Of a stretch of 64,000 nucleotides of DNA, positions 33,917 to 43,833 are shown one piece after another. The DNA lies in contig JAGVRI010000020.1 in assembly GCA_018606645.1 (NCBI GenBank), forward strand, positions 1 to 64,000, in the 5' to 3' direction. A program made the translations under genes and the position numbers. Under the pieces are notes generated by a model. The model worked only from the letters and a program-made list of their open reading frames with translations. It was not told the DNA's origin and did not search any database. Numbering within the stretch: the first letter of the stretch is position 1; each line of letters starts with the position of its first letter. This DNA comes from Chloroflexota bacterium (GTDB lineage: Bacteria; Chloroflexota; Anaerolineae; JAAYZQ01).

Positions 33917-34891
33917 CTATTTTTCCAGCATCTTGGCCATCTGATATAGGCTCAAATCGATCTTTTTGGGCTGGGCTACCACCTCTTCCAGAGGGGTCAG
34001 GACCACCTTGTTGCCGACCAGCCCGACCATCACTCCGCTTTGACCGCTGAGCAAGGCCTCGACCGCAGCCACGCCAAGCCGGGTGGCCAGCAGTCGTTCG
34101 AACGCCGTAGGCGAGCCTCCTCGCTGCACATGGCCCAGGACGGTGGTCCGCACTTCAAAGCCCAATTCTTCGCGGCGCTCGGTGAGGTAGGAGGCCACCG
34201 CCTCCAGACCTGGTTTGTAGCCTTCGGCCACGATGATGATACAGTGGGCTTTGCCGCGAAGGTATGCATTCTTGAGAGCGCTGGCCACCTCCTCGGGGCT
34301 GGTCTCGACTTCAGGCAACAGGATCATTTCAGCGCCGCCGGCGATGCCGCTCATCAACGCCAGGTACCCGCACTCGCGGCCCATGACCTCGATCAGAAAG
34401 GCCCGCTGATGGGATGAAGCAGTGTCGCGGATCTTGTCGATGGCGTTCAGGACGGTATTGAGGGCGGTGTCGACGCCGATGCTCATATCGGTGCCGTTGA
34501 TGTCGTTGTCGATGGTACCCGGCACCCCGACCACTGGAAAGTTGAACTCGCGCCACAGTTGTAACGCCCCACGGAACGATCCGTCGCCGCCGATGATCAC
34601 CAGCCCCTCAATGCCATACTCGTGGAGCTTGCGTATGGCGGTCAATCGTCCTCGTTCGGTGCGGAATTCTTCGGAACGAGCCGTTCCCAGGATCGTCCCT
34701 CCCCGGCCCAGGATGCCCCCTACGGAGCGCACATCCAACTCGTCAATCTCGCCGTTGATCAGGCCGGCAAATCCATACTTGATCCCCATCACGCTCACCC
34801 CGTGGGAGATGGCCGTGCGGACCACCGCCCGGATGCAAGGGTTAAAACCGGGTCCATCGCCGCCACTACTGAGCACACCGATTCGTTTCAT
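33917..34891 (-). CDS. ATP-dependent 6-phosphofructokinase
   Basis: A 324-residue glycolytic enzyme that phosphorylates fructose 6-phosphate. The N-terminal ATP loop reads SSGGDGPGFN. IGGDGSFRG carries Gly where PPi-dependent enzymes have Asp, and PGTIDNDINGTD carries Gly where they have Lys, so ATP is the likely donor. The length matches bacterial PfkA (about 320). It begins 29 bp after the YbaK gene on the same strand. Confidence 0.93.
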   Translation of the reverse strand: MKRIGVLSSGGDGPGFNPCIRAVVRTAISHGVSVMGIKYGFAGLINGEIDELDVRSVGGILGRGGTILGTARSEEFRTERGRLTAIRKLHEYGIEGLVIIGGDGSFRGALQLWREFNFPVVGVPGTIDNDINGTDMSIGVDTALNTVLNAIDKIRDTASSHQRAFLIEVMGRECGYLALMSGIAGGAEMILLPEVETSPEEVASALKNAYLRGKAHCIIIVAEGYKPGLEAVASYLTERREELGFEVRTTVLGHVQRGGSPTAFERLLATRLGVAAVEALLSGQSGVMVGLVGNKVVLTPLEEVVAQPKKIDLSLYQMAKMLEK

Positions 34892-34920
34892 CTCCGTCTC
34901 CTGCGTTCTGGGAATCCTTC

Positions 34921-35418
34921 TTAATCCGGCTGGCTGCCGGTGCTCCCCTCTACCAGATCGACGACCTCACCACCGGTCATCGCCACCAACTGCTGATATG
35001 GGATCGGGAACACCGCCTGGGAGCTCCCCGCCGCCGCCCACACCTGTTCGAAGCGGCTCAAGGTCTGATCGATGAAGGTGCGCATGGGCATGGTATGACC
35101 GATGGGCGGGACTCCTCCGACTTCATAGCCGGTGTGGGCCAGCACCTCGTCCGGTTGGGCAATCCGCAACCGTTTCTTGCTCAGCCCAAGGATACCCCGC
35201 AACCGCTTGATGTCCACTCGTTGATCGCCGGCGACCAGCACCAGGATCGGGACCCCATCGGCCAGGAAAATCAGGGACTTGACGATGCTGCCGAGAGGGG
35301 CCTGGACTGCCCGCGCTGCCGCCTCGGCGGTGCTCGTGTCGGTCGGCAATTCGCGCACCGCGTCAGCATCCCACCCCATGGCCTTCAGCGCCTGGCGAAC
35401 ACGTTCTACCGCATCCAC
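34921..35418 (-). CDS. YbaK/EbsC-family aminoacyl-tRNA deacylase
   Basis: A protein of about 165 residues of the YbaK/ProX editing family, which removes wrong amino acids from tRNA-Pro or related tRNAs. Conserved features are TSTAEAAA, the lysine in IVKSLIF, VAGDQRVD and GGVPPIGH. I chose the GTG at 35418 because AGGAGG stands 6 nt upstream; an earlier ATG at 35451 has no RBS. It lies 45 bp after the dnaE stop and probably belongs to the dnaE transcript. Which mischarged tRNA it edits cannot be read from the sequence. Confidence 0.85.
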   Translation of the reverse strand: MDAVERVRQALKAMGWDADAVRELPTDTSTAEAAARAVQAPLGSIVKSLIFLADGVPILVLVAGDQRVDIKRLRGILGLSKKRLRIAQPDEVLAHTGYEVGGVPPIGHTMPMRTFIDQTLSRFEQVWAAAGSSQAVFPIPYQQLVAMTGGEVVDLVEGSTGSQPD

Positions 35419-35463
35419 TGTGAACCTCCTGTCCTCAAGGAATTCCCGCATCACGGGTGAGTT

Positions 35464-38400
35464 CTATTCTTCCAGCGGCTCCACGCGGAGGGTTCCCGCC
35501 CCTAACAGAGCCCGAAGTTCTTGCTCCAGTTCCACGCAGTGACCGGTAGTATCGTTGGGAAAGCTGATCTGAATCCGTCCCTGATCGCCGTTCTCGACAT
35601 AAAGACTAAACCGATCCCGACCGGGGTAACGTCGCAACAGGTCATACACCTTGCCCAAGCGCTGGATAATCTGCTCCAGGTCGTTGCCGCGAGGGATGGT
35701 GATGTGCAGATGAACCGGCCCTTTCGACCGGGTCGGAGGCTCCGGCAGGTCCGGGGAATGCACCACCGTGATCTCGTTCGTGGCCGAATCGGCAATAATG
35801 CTGAACCCCTGGCCACGAGCGCTGACTTTGCCTCGTACGACCAGGATCCGGTCAGGTTCCCAAAGTTCTCGGGTTTCCTGCCAGAGTCGGGGAAAGATCA
35901 CCACTTCCACCGTGCCCTGCAGATCCTCAATCTGGGCAAAGGCCATCGGTTCCCCTTTCCGGGTGACCACCGGACGCACCAAGTTCACCATGCCGGCCAC
36001 GGTGACTTTCTGCCCGACCATTGTCTCATCAATCTGACCGGTGAGGACCGTGATCGTCTTTTCCAGATCGACCCACACCCGGGAGAGAGGATGTTCGGAG
36101 ATATAGGCCCCGATCAACTCTTTCTCCCAGGCCAGGACCTCTTTTCGCGGAATGTCGGGGACCTGGGGGAGATCGGCCGTCAGGTTGGCAGCGGTTGCAA
36201 AGGCAGGCAGATCGAACATGGTATATTGCTGAACCGCGCCATGGGCCTGTTGGCTGACGCTAATCATCCGATCGATCATCGCCAGCAGTTGTGCCCGCGT
36301 GCCGAACGCATTGAGCGCCCCGGCTTTGATCAGGCATTCCAACGCACGACGGTTGATCTGTCGCAGGTCCACCCGCCGACAAAAGTCATCGAGGTCCCTG
36401 AACCGGCCCCCCGCTTCCCGGGCCGCCAGAATCGTGCTCACCGGTCCTTCCCCGACATTCTTGATGGCTCCTAATCCATACCGGATGGCCGGCCGACCTG
36501 TGTCGGCGGACCTATCCTCGATGGTGAAATCAATATCACTATCATTCACATCCGGCGGCAGCACATCAATCCCTAACCGGCGCGCCTCGGCGATCAACAG
36601 GCCGATCTTTTTCATGTTGTTTCGTTCCACCGTCAGCAAGGCGGTCATATACTCCACCGGATAGTGGGCTTTCAGGAACGCTGTCTGGACGGTGATGACC
36701 GCATAGTCCGCCGAGTGCGCCTTGTTAAAACCGTAGCGGGCAAAGTATTCGAAAGCGTCAAAGATCTGATGCGCCGAGGCTTCATCCAGACCGCTATGTT
36801 CTTTGGCTCCTTGCACGAAACGGTCCCGATGACGGACCAGTTCCTCTTTAATCTTTTTCCCCACCGCTTTTCGGACCAGGTCCGCATCGCCTGGGGTATA
36901 CCCGGCGATGTCGGTCAGAATCCGGATGATCTGTTCCTGGTACACGCAAATGCCAAAGGTCTCTCCCAGGATCGGTTCCAACGCGGGATGGATGTAGGTT
37001 GGTTTCTTGGTGCCATGGAGCCCGGCGATATAGTCGTCAATGAACTCCATGGGACCTGGACGGTAGAGCGCGAGGACTGCCACAATATGCTCGAACTTGG
37101 TGGGCCGCATCGAGGTGAGCACCCGTCGCATGCCGCTGGATTCTACCTGGAAGATGCCGATGACCTCGCCGCTGGACAGGAGTTGGTATGTCTTGGGATC
37201 GTCCAACGGGATGTTATGCCGGGTGTAGGTGACACCGTGGCGCTGCTGGATCAGGTCGGCCGCCTTGCGCAGGATAGTCAAGGTGCTCAACCCCAGGAAA
37301 TCCACCTTGAGCAGCCCCGTGTCCTCCAGCACGTCCATGGTATACTGCGTCACCGGCAGTCCGCCATCCCCGTCCCGGGTCGGTCGGTGCAAAGGGGTGT
37401 AGAGGACGAGTGGTTTATCGGCGATGACCACTCCGGCGGCGTGGGTGCTGGCGTGGCGGGAAACGCCCTCCACTTCTCGGGCGGTGTCGATCAGGGTGCG
37501 GACATACTCAACCCCCTCATACATCTGGCGCAGTTCAGCTACCTGGGCCAAAGCGTCGTCAAGCCGCACGCCAGGACCCTCTGGCACCAACCGGGCGATC
37601 CGATCCACCTCCCCAAGCGGGATATCCAGGACACGGCCTACATCGCGGATGGCCGCCTTGGCGCCCAAGGTGCCGAAGGTGATGATCTGGGCTACTTTAT
37701 CCGCGCCATACTTTTGCACGGTGTACTGGATCATTTCCTCCCGCCGGTCATCGGGAAAGTCGAGGTCAATGTCTGGCATGGTGACACGGCCCGGGTTCAA
37801 AAACCGCTCAAAGATCAGACCGTGCGCCAGAGGGTCGAGGTTGGTGATCCCTAACCCATAGGCAACAATGCTCCCCGCTGCCGAGCCCCGCACATTCCAC
37901 CAGATGTCCCGCTGTTTGGCGAACCGACACAGGTCCCAGACCACCAGAAAATAGAGATCGAACCCCATCTGGTGGATCACATCCAGTTCGTATTCCATGC
38001 GACGTTGGACCGGTTCGGTGGAGAACTGATCGCCGTAGAGCTGGCGCAGACCGTCCTCCGTCAGGTGGCGGAGATAGGTTTGGGGGGTAAAGCCTGGCGG
38101 CACCTCAAATAGCGGCAGGTGAAAGCCGGTCGGCTCCAGGTCCAGATGGCATCGTTCCGCAATCCACCGCGTGTTACGCAATGCCTCCGGCAGGTCGGCA
38201 AACAATGTCGCCATTTCTTCGGCGCTTCTCAAGTAATAGCTGTCGTTATTCATCCGCATCCGCGAAGGATCGGTGATCGTTTTACCCATTTGAATGCAGA
38301 GAAGCACCTCATGAGGATGGGCCTGGTCGCGCCGGATGTAATGCACGTCGTTGGTCGCCACCAGGGGGATGTCCAGTTCGCGGCTCAGCGTGACCATTGC

Positions 38401-38973
38401 CCGATTGACCGATACCATTTCGGGAATGTCGTGTTCCTGAAGTTCCAGGAAGAAATTGGCGGGGCCAAACACCTCGCGATACCAGCCGGCAACCTGACGA
38501 ACCTGCCGTTCGACATCGGGGGGATTTTCCTGCAAAAGGCGCGGCACCTCGCCCGATCCACAGGAAGAGAGGGCAATCAGGCCCTTGGCATGTTCTGCCA
38601 GGTACTCTTTGTCAACGCGAGGTTTATAGTAGAACCCCTCAAGCTGGGCGGCTGTGGCGATCTGCATCAGGTTGTGATACCCGTCCTGGTTCTCGGCCAG
38701 AAGGATCAGATGACTGGGCTTGTTGTCCAGCCTGGCATCCTTCTGGGTCATGCGCCGGGGAGAGATGTACATTTCGCAACCGATAATCGGCTTGATCCCG
38801 ACCTTCCGGGCAGCGTGATAGAAGTGCAGGGCACCAAACATGACCCCGTGGTCGGTCAGAGCTAGGGCCGGCATCCCCTGTTCAGCCGCAGCACGGGTCA
38901 GGTCCTCGACCTTACACAGGCCATCGAGTAGCGAGTAGTCGCTATGCACATGCAGATGAACGAACTCAGCCAT
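35464..38973 (-). CDS. dnaE: DNA polymerase III subunit alpha
   Basis: The replicative polymerase, 1169 residues and family-typical. An N-terminal PHP domain begins FVHLHVHSDYSLLDG. The palm carries the catalytic PDIDLDF near residue 400; helix-hairpin-helix, OB-fold (region VTVAGMVNLVRPV) and C-terminal domains follow. The start at 38973 follows GAGGGAAAGGCGG; an earlier in-frame ATG has no support. A promoter lies about 85-110 bp upstream. No separate polymerase-exonuclease (PolC) features are present. Confidence 0.96.
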   Translation of the reverse strand: MAEFVHLHVHSDYSLLDGLCKVEDLTRAAAEQGMPALALTDHGVMFGALHFYHAARKVGIKPIIGCEMYISPRRMTQKDARLDNKPSHLILLAENQDGYHNLMQIATAAQLEGFYYKPRVDKEYLAEHAKGLIALSSCGSGEVPRLLQENPPDVERQVRQVAGWYREVFGPANFFLELQEHDIPEMVSVNRAMVTLSRELDIPLVATNDVHYIRRDQAHPHEVLLCIQMGKTITDPSRMRMNNDSYYLRSAEEMATLFADLPEALRNTRWIAERCHLDLEPTGFHLPLFEVPPGFTPQTYLRHLTEDGLRQLYGDQFSTEPVQRRMEYELDVIHQMGFDLYFLVVWDLCRFAKQRDIWWNVRGSAAGSIVAYGLGITNLDPLAHGLIFERFLNPGRVTMPDIDLDFPDDRREEMIQYTVQKYGADKVAQIITFGTLGAKAAIRDVGRVLDIPLGEVDRIARLVPEGPGVRLDDALAQVAELRQMYEGVEYVRTLIDTAREVEGVSRHASTHAAGVVIADKPLVLYTPLHRPTRDGDGGLPVTQYTMDVLEDTGLLKVDFLGLSTLTILRKAADLIQQRHGVTYTRHNIPLDDPKTYQLLSSGEVIGIFQVESSGMRRVLTSMRPTKFEHIVAVLALYRPGPMEFIDDYIAGLHGTKKPTYIHPALEPILGETFGICVYQEQIIRILTDIAGYTPGDADLVRKAVGKKIKEELVRHRDRFVQGAKEHSGLDEASAHQIFDAFEYFARYGFNKAHSADYAVITVQTAFLKAHYPVEYMTALLTVERNNMKKIGLLIAEARRLGIDVLPPDVNDSDIDFTIEDRSADTGRPAIRYGLGAIKNVGEGPVSTILAAREAGGRFRDLDDFCRRVDLRQINRRALECLIKAGALNAFGTRAQLLAMIDRMISVSQQAHGAVQQYTMFDLPAFATAANLTADLPQVPDIPRKEVLAWEKELIGAYISEHPLSRVWVDLEKTITVLTGQIDETMVGQKVTVAGMVNLVRPVVTRKGEPMAFAQIEDLQGTVEVVIFPRLWQETRELWEPDRILVVRGKVSARGQGFSIIADSATNEITVVHSPDLPEPPTRSKGPVHLHITIPRGNDLEQIIQRLGKVYDLLRRYPGRDRFSLYVENGDQGRIQISFPNDTTGHCVELEQELRALLGAGTLRVEPLEE

Positions 38974-39054
38974 CCGCCTTTCCCTCTCGGTCCCCATGGA
39001 CGATCAAAGTGCGAACGTTCGGCTGCGAGGCTCATGACTCTTCCACAGAATCCC

Positions 39055-39083
39055 ATTATACTTCCAAACCCGCCTCTGTGCAA
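39055..39083 (-). promoter_or_regulatory. dnaE promoter (TTGCAC-17-TATAAT)
   Basis: On the minus strand TTGCAC (39078-39083) and TATAAT (39055-39060) have a 17-nt spacer. RNA would start near 39048, giving a leader of about 75 nt. Confidence 0.7.
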
Positions 39084-39116
39084 GAGAGGCAGCCCGTGGA
39101 CCTGGGCTGTTGCAGA

Positions 39117-39240
39117 GTCCAGCACCCAATGGGAGTGGGGGCTTCAGCCGAACGGAATCCGCAGAACCCAGCTAAAGCTTCCACTCCTGGGCCGTTACGC
39201 CAAGCCGCAGCGGCCTGTCAACCTACGTTAGCAGCCGCGC
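39117..39240 (+). repeat. Dispersed intergenic repeat, copy B
   Basis: The second copy of the element at 8351-8483, in the 409-bp gap between dnaE and the next plus-strand gene. Compared with copy A, the left hairpin arm reads GGAGTGGGGGCTT against an unchanged right arm AAGCTTCCACTCC. The changes give G-U pairs in RNA, so the fold is kept. The distal half is more diverged than in copy A. It contains no ORF. Confidence 0.8.
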
Positions 39241-39382
39241 CCTTGGGCAAGACGTCAGCAATCCCCACAAATTCAATGAAACCTCCAGGAAATCTCCACA
39301 GTTTCTCCACAACTTTGGGCTACAATAGAACCGTAAATCCGATGCGGGTCTATCCCGCCAAATCAAAACAGGAGGGATGACG

Positions 39383-40081
39383 ATGACAAAATTCTGGAAA
39401 ATTGTGGGAGCCACCACTTTGGTTGCGGTCTTGGGATTGGTAGCTGTGGGAGCCATTGCCCTGGCCCAGGATTCGGACAGCGGGAGCGACGGACCGTTTG
39501 ACTTTGCTACCCGGTTCCGGGAAGCCCTGGCAAATATTCTGGGCATCAGCGTTGAGGAGTATGATGCAGCGGTTGAGAAGGCCCAGGACCAGGTCGTGGA
39601 CGAGGCAGTGGCCGAAGGCTGGCTGACGGAGGAACAGGCCGAACTGCTCCGCTGGCGAATGGATCAGGCTCCTGGATTCGGGATGAGAGGCATGGGCCGA
39701 GGCTTTGGCCGGCATGGTTGGGGCATAGGTGGTTTCCTGGGGGATAACCTGCTCTCCATCGCCGCCGACAAGCTGAACATGAAACTTACCGAGTTGCTCA
39801 CCGAACTCCAGGATGGCAAGAGCATCGCCGATGTGGCCAAGGAAAAAGGCGTGGATACCCAGACCATCGTGGATGCCTACCTGGCCCAACTCAAAGAGAA
39901 CCTGGACAAGGCCGTGGCAGATGGTCGTATCACCCAGAAGCAGGCGGATTACATGTTGCAGCAGGCGGAAGAACGAGTGACCGACCAACTGGATAACACC
40001 TGGCCGGGTGGGCCTGGAGGCTGGGGAAAACGCGGAATGATGGGCTTCCCGGGCATGATGCTTGGTCCGGGCGGGTTCTAG
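39383..40081 (+). CDS. Exported helical-repeat protein, unknown function
   Basis: A 232-residue secreted protein. The start at 39383 is preferred because AGGAGG ends only 1 nt before the ATG at 39377. A signal peptide (about 1-28, ending ALAQ) is followed by helical units with a repeated theme: ALANILGISVEEYDAAV ... AVAEGWLTEEQAELL and DAYLAQLKENLDKAVADGRITQKQADYML. The C-terminal tail is Gly/Met/Pro-rich. Similar secreted proteins are common in Chloroflexota and Firmicutes, but I know no function. It precedes the HtrA gene by 101 bp with a hairpin between. Confidence 0.75.
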   Translation: MTKFWKIVGATTLVAVLGLVAVGAIALAQDSDSGSDGPFDFATRFREALANILGISVEEYDAAVEKAQDQVVDEAVAEGWLTEEQAELLRWRMDQAPGFGMRGMGRGFGRHGWGIGGFLGDNLLSIAADKLNMKLTELLTELQDGKSIADVAKEKGVDTQTIVDAYLAQLKENLDKAVADGRITQKQADYMLQQAEERVTDQLDNTWPGGPGGWGKRGMMGFPGMMLGPGGF

Positions 40082-40103
40082 AGGTAGTCAGCCAGGCAGG
40101 ATG

Positions 40104-40140
40104 CAAGCACGGGCGGGGGGCAGTTTCTCGCCCGTGCTTG
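40104..40140 (+). terminator. Hairpin after the exported helical-repeat gene
   Basis: A 12-bp inverted repeat CAAGCACGGGCG (40104-40115) with its complement at 40129-40140, starting 22 bp after the stop. The T-tract (TTGTC) is weak, so termination may be partial. Confidence 0.55.
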
Positions 40141-40182
40141 TTGTCAGGCAAGTTGCTCATATCGGCATGAAGGAGTAGTACG

Positions 40183-41376
40183 ATGAGAATCTCGCGAATT
40201 CATTGGGTGTGGGTTGTCGCCCTGTGCCTGATGCTGGTCCTCGGCGGGTGGGGCTTGCACAGCGTCGTGGCGCTGGGTTCCATCGCCACCGCAACCGCCA
40301 GTCCCATGCCGACGGCAACGGCGGAGGCAGGGTTGTCCGCTTTCGACGAACGGGCCGCCGCCAATGAGCTGGAGGCGCAGATCATCGCCGTCTACGAGTT
40401 TGCCAGTCCCTCGGTGGTGAACATCACCAACCGCAGTTACATCTACAATCGTTTTATGGGCACGATCCCTCAGGAAGGAACCGGCTCTGGATTCGTGTAC
40501 GATGACCAGGGTCACATCGTGACCAACTACCATGTGATCGAAGATGCAGAGGAACTGCTGGTCACCCTGGCCGATGGTCAAGAATACACCGCTCAAGTCG
40601 TGGGGTCGGACCCGACCAACGACCTGGCGGTGCTTCATATTGACGCCGGGGAGAATCTGCCCAAGCCATTGCCCTTGGGGGATTCGAGTCAGTTGCGGGT
40701 GGGACAGTTTGTGGTCGCCATTGGGAATCCCTTTGGGTTGCAACAAACCCTGACCACCGGGGTAGTCAGCGCGTTGGGTCGGGTGATCGAAAGCCCGGAA
40801 GACAATCGGTTCATCGGCGAAGCGATCCAGACCGATGCCGCCATCAACCCGGGCAACTCGGGCGGGCCGATGCTGGACCTGCGCGGGCGCGTCATGGGCA
40901 TCAATTCGCAGATCATCAGTCCCAGCGGGGCTTCCGCCGGCATTGGCTTTGCCGTGTCGTCCAACACTGCTCGACGGGTCATCCCCAAGCTGATCGCACA
41001 GGGATATTACCCCCATCCGTGGCTGGGGGTGAACCTGCTGCCTCTCTCCACCACCACGGCTGAGATGCTGCGTGAAGCCGGGATTGAGGTCCCGGTGGAT
41101 TCTGGCTTGCTGGTGATGGAAACAGTAGCCGGGGGACCGGCTGACAAGGCCGGAATCCGGGGTGGGGACCAGAGGGTGCGCATCGGCCAGTACTGGTTCC
41201 CGGCCGGGGGAGACATCATCGTCGCTCTCGACGGCAAACCGATCGATGACCTGCAAACTCTCACTGTCTACCTGGAGACCCAGAAATCGATCGGAGACAC
41301 GGTGAACCTGACCATCCGCCGAGGTGACCAGGAATTGACCATGCCGGTAGTCCTTCAGGAGCGGCCCAGAGAATGA
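40183..41376 (+). CDS. HtrA/DegP-like serine protease with PDZ domain
   Basis: A 397-residue protease anchored by an N-terminal TM helix (about 8-28) and facing outward. The catalytic triad reads His117 (TNYHVIED), Asp147 (DPTNDLAVL) and Ser226 (NPGNSGGPM). One PDZ domain follows (about 285-390). The N-terminal segment before the protease contains a short Thr/Pro/Ala stretch. Such proteases degrade misfolded exported proteins. The next gene is a histidine kinase after 136 bp, so an envelope-stress unit is possible. Confidence 0.92.
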   Translation: MRISRIHWVWVVALCLMLVLGGWGLHSVVALGSIATATASPMPTATAEAGLSAFDERAAANELEAQIIAVYEFASPSVVNITNRSYIYNRFMGTIPQEGTGSGFVYDDQGHIVTNYHVIEDAEELLVTLADGQEYTAQVVGSDPTNDLAVLHIDAGENLPKPLPLGDSSQLRVGQFVVAIGNPFGLQQTLTTGVVSALGRVIESPEDNRFIGEAIQTDAAINPGNSGGPMLDLRGRVMGINSQIISPSGASAGIGFAVSSNTARRVIPKLIAQGYYPHPWLGVNLLPLSTTTAEMLREAGIEVPVDSGLLVMETVAGGPADKAGIRGGDQRVRIGQYWFPAGGDIIVALDGKPIDDLQTLTVYLETQKSIGDTVNLTIRRGDQELTMPVVLQERPRE

Positions 41377-41512
41377 CACTGCACGGGCGCTGAAGGAACC
41401 GCCTGCCTATGTCACCGATCGGTCTGGAGTGAATAGGGACTGGCGCGAGGTTGTGACATCCCGGATCAAAGCCTGGGGTGTCGGATCATCCCGATAGGTA
41501 TGGGGAACAGAC

Positions 41513-42949
41513 ATGGATCGACTTTGGGTCCGACTGACCCTGGCCTTTGGCCTCGTCGTGGTGGTTGCCGTCGGGGCCATTGCCCTGCTGATCAACCACA
41601 CCATGAACGCCGAGTTCCGCCGCTATATTACCCACAGCGGAATGCAGGTCTCTGGCAGTGGCATCGAGCAACTCGTCCGCTACTATCAGCAACAGGGCAG
41701 TTGGACGGGCGTGGAACGTCTGCTGACGGGAGGGGTCTATCTTACCGAACCTCTGGAGATGGGACAACCGATGATGTTTCCCTGGGCCCCACTGCGGGGC
41801 AGGACCAGGGCGCTCCTGGATGTTCTGCTGGCCGACGCTGACGGCAGGGTGATCTATGACAGCACCCATCAAGCCGAGGGCCGGCGGCTGCGGCGCACCG
41901 AGAAATCCAGAGCCCTGGCGATCACCCAACCGGACGATGGGAGCGTGATCGGTTACCTGCTCCTGTCTCTCCCAGACCCATCAGCCCGACTCGGCGCTCT
42001 GGAGCAGCGCTTTCTTGACCGAGTGCGAAATGTCCTGTTCGTCGGAGCGGCCCTGGCCATGGGTCTGGTGCTGATCGTTGGCGCGTTCCTCAGCCGCAGT
42101 CTGACCACTCCGCTGCAACGTCTGGCAGTGGCTGCCCGCACTGTAGCCAGGGGGCATCTGGATCAACAGGTCGAGGTAAAGGGCAGCGCCGAAATCGCCG
42201 ATGTCGGGGAGGCGTTCAACGAAATGATCGCCGCGCTGAAAGAGGCAGAAGTCCAACGCCAGAACCTGGTGGCCGACGTGGCCCACGAATTGCGCACCCC
42301 GCTGAGCGTGCTTCAGGGCAACCTGCGGGCCATCCTGGACGGTGTGTATGACCTCAACACAACCGAGATCTCCCGACTGTATGACGAAACCCGTCTGCTC
42401 AGCCGTCTGGTGGACGAGTTGCGCGAATTGGCCCTGGCCGATGCCGGACAACTAAGCTTGAACCTGCGACCGGTGGACATCGCCCAGGTTATCTGCGACA
42501 CGCTCGACATCCTGGCTTTGGCTGCCGAAGCCCAACAGATCGCCCTTACCGCTCAACTTCCAGACAGCCTGCCCCTCGTCCAGGCCGACCCAGACCGGAT
42601 CGCCCAGGTGTTGCGCAACCTGTTGGTCAACGCCCTGCGCCACACGGCGGCAGGCGGCTCTGTTTCCGTCACAGCGATGCCGATCGAGGATGCGGTGGAA
42701 ATCGCCGTCGCCGACACGGGCGAGGGGATTGCTCCCGAGGATTTGCCTCACGTTTTTGAGCGCTTTTGGCGAGCCGATCCGTCGCGCACCCGGACCGACC
42801 ATCTCTCCAACGGCACCGGACTGGGTCTGTCCATCGCCCAGAGCCTGGTGGAGGCGCATGGCGGCCGCATCTGGGCCGAGAGCACGCCAGGAAGGGGTGC
42901 CATCTTTCGCTTCACCCTCCCGCTCGCCGAGCGCGATCGGGTTGGGTAA
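41513..42949 (+). CDS. Membrane sensor histidine kinase (HAMP-HisKA-HATPase)
   Basis: A 478-residue kinase with a TM helix near the N terminus (about 8-28), an extracytoplasmic sensor (about 30-175), a second TM helix (about 180-200), HAMP (about 200-250), HisKA with phospho-acceptor His258 (VAHELRTPLS) and a HATPase domain with GTGLGLSI. No response regulator gene lies beside it, so its partner must be elsewhere. Downstream genes are convergent. Sensing cell-envelope state is an inference from the htrA neighbour. Confidence 0.9.
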   Translation: MDRLWVRLTLAFGLVVVVAVGAIALLINHTMNAEFRRYITHSGMQVSGSGIEQLVRYYQQQGSWTGVERLLTGGVYLTEPLEMGQPMMFPWAPLRGRTRALLDVLLADADGRVIYDSTHQAEGRRLRRTEKSRALAITQPDDGSVIGYLLLSLPDPSARLGALEQRFLDRVRNVLFVGAALAMGLVLIVGAFLSRSLTTPLQRLAVAARTVARGHLDQQVEVKGSAEIADVGEAFNEMIAALKEAEVQRQNLVADVAHELRTPLSVLQGNLRAILDGVYDLNTTEISRLYDETRLLSRLVDELRELALADAGQLSLNLRPVDIAQVICDTLDILALAAEAQQIALTAQLPDSLPLVQADPDRIAQVLRNLLVNALRHTAAGGSVSVTAMPIEDAVEIAVADTGEGIAPEDLPHVFERFWRADPSRTRTDHLSNGTGLGLSIAQSLVEAHGGRIWAESTPGRGAIFRFTLPLAERDRVG

Positions 42950-42986
42950 TCAACCGCCGAGACCAATGGGCTACAGGCTCGCTAGT

Positions 42987-43826
42987 TCACCCCCGGATGG
43001 CTCCGGCAGTCATGCCCCGGATAAAATAGCGTTGGAAGATGACATAGACCAGCAAGATCGGACCACTGACGATGAGGCTGCCGGCGGCCAACAACGGTAC
43101 CTGGGCCGTGTGGCGGCCCTGAAAGAAAGCTAGACCCACGGGCAGCGTGCGCAGGCCCTCCTGGGAGACCATCACCAGGGCGAGGAGGAACTCGTTCCAG
43201 GTCCACATGAACAGCAAGACGATAAGGGTGAGAATGGCCGGCCGGGCCAGGGGCAACAACACCCGCCACAAGGCGGTGAAGCTATTGCAGCCGTCAATCA
43301 GGGCGGCATCGATCAGCTCGCCGGGGGCGTTCTTGAAGAATCCGCGCATCCAGAAGGTACCAAACGACACGCTCAACCCGATCTGGGGCAGGATCAAGGC
43401 CCAATAGGTATCGGTCAGCCGGACGGCTCGCATGCGGTAGTAGAGCGGGATGACGACCGCCTCAAAGGGGACCATAAGGCCGATCAAAAACAGGACAAAC
43501 AGCCATTGGCTGCCGACAAAGCGCATCGTGCCAAAGGCATAGCCGGTCAGGATCGAAAGAATCACCGAGATCACCACGACCGGTACCGCGACAATGACGC
43601 TGCTGCGGAAATAGAGGTTGAAGCTGGCCTGTTCCCAGGCCTTGACAAAGGCGTCCAGCCGCCATTGCTGGGGAAGGGCAAAGGCCCCCTGCGCAATTTC
43701 GGCCTCGGTCTTGAATGCAGCCAGGAAAATGCTCAAGAAGGGAAGGAAGGCGATCGCTAGAAACAGGCTCAGCAACAGATAGGTGAGAATCACCCCGCCG
43801 AGGTCCCGAAACCGATAGCGTGTCAT
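42987..43826 (-). CDS. Carbohydrate ABC transporter permease, MalG type
   Basis: A 279-residue six-TM permease of the MalG/UgpE group. The EAA loop reads ELIDAALIDGCNSFTALWRVLLPLARP, which docks to the ATPase. It starts 7 bp after the MalF-type gene stop. The operon has no ATPase gene; in this transporter class a shared ATPase from elsewhere is common. The substrate is probably a sugar or sugar derivative, from family only. Confidence 0.92.
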   Translation of the reverse strand: MTRYRFRDLGGVILTYLLLSLFLAIAFLPFLSIFLAAFKTEAEIAQGAFALPQQWRLDAFVKAWEQASFNLYFRSSVIVAVPVVVISVILSILTGYAFGTMRFVGSQWLFVLFLIGLMVPFEAVVIPLYYRMRAVRLTDTYWALILPQIGLSVSFGTFWMRGFFKNAPGELIDAALIDGCNSFTALWRVLLPLARPAILTLIVLLFMWTWNEFLLALVMVSQEGLRTLPVGLAFFQGRHTAQVPLLAAGSLIVSGPILLVYVIFQRYFIRGMTAGAIRG

Positions 43827-43833
43827 GTCCGGC

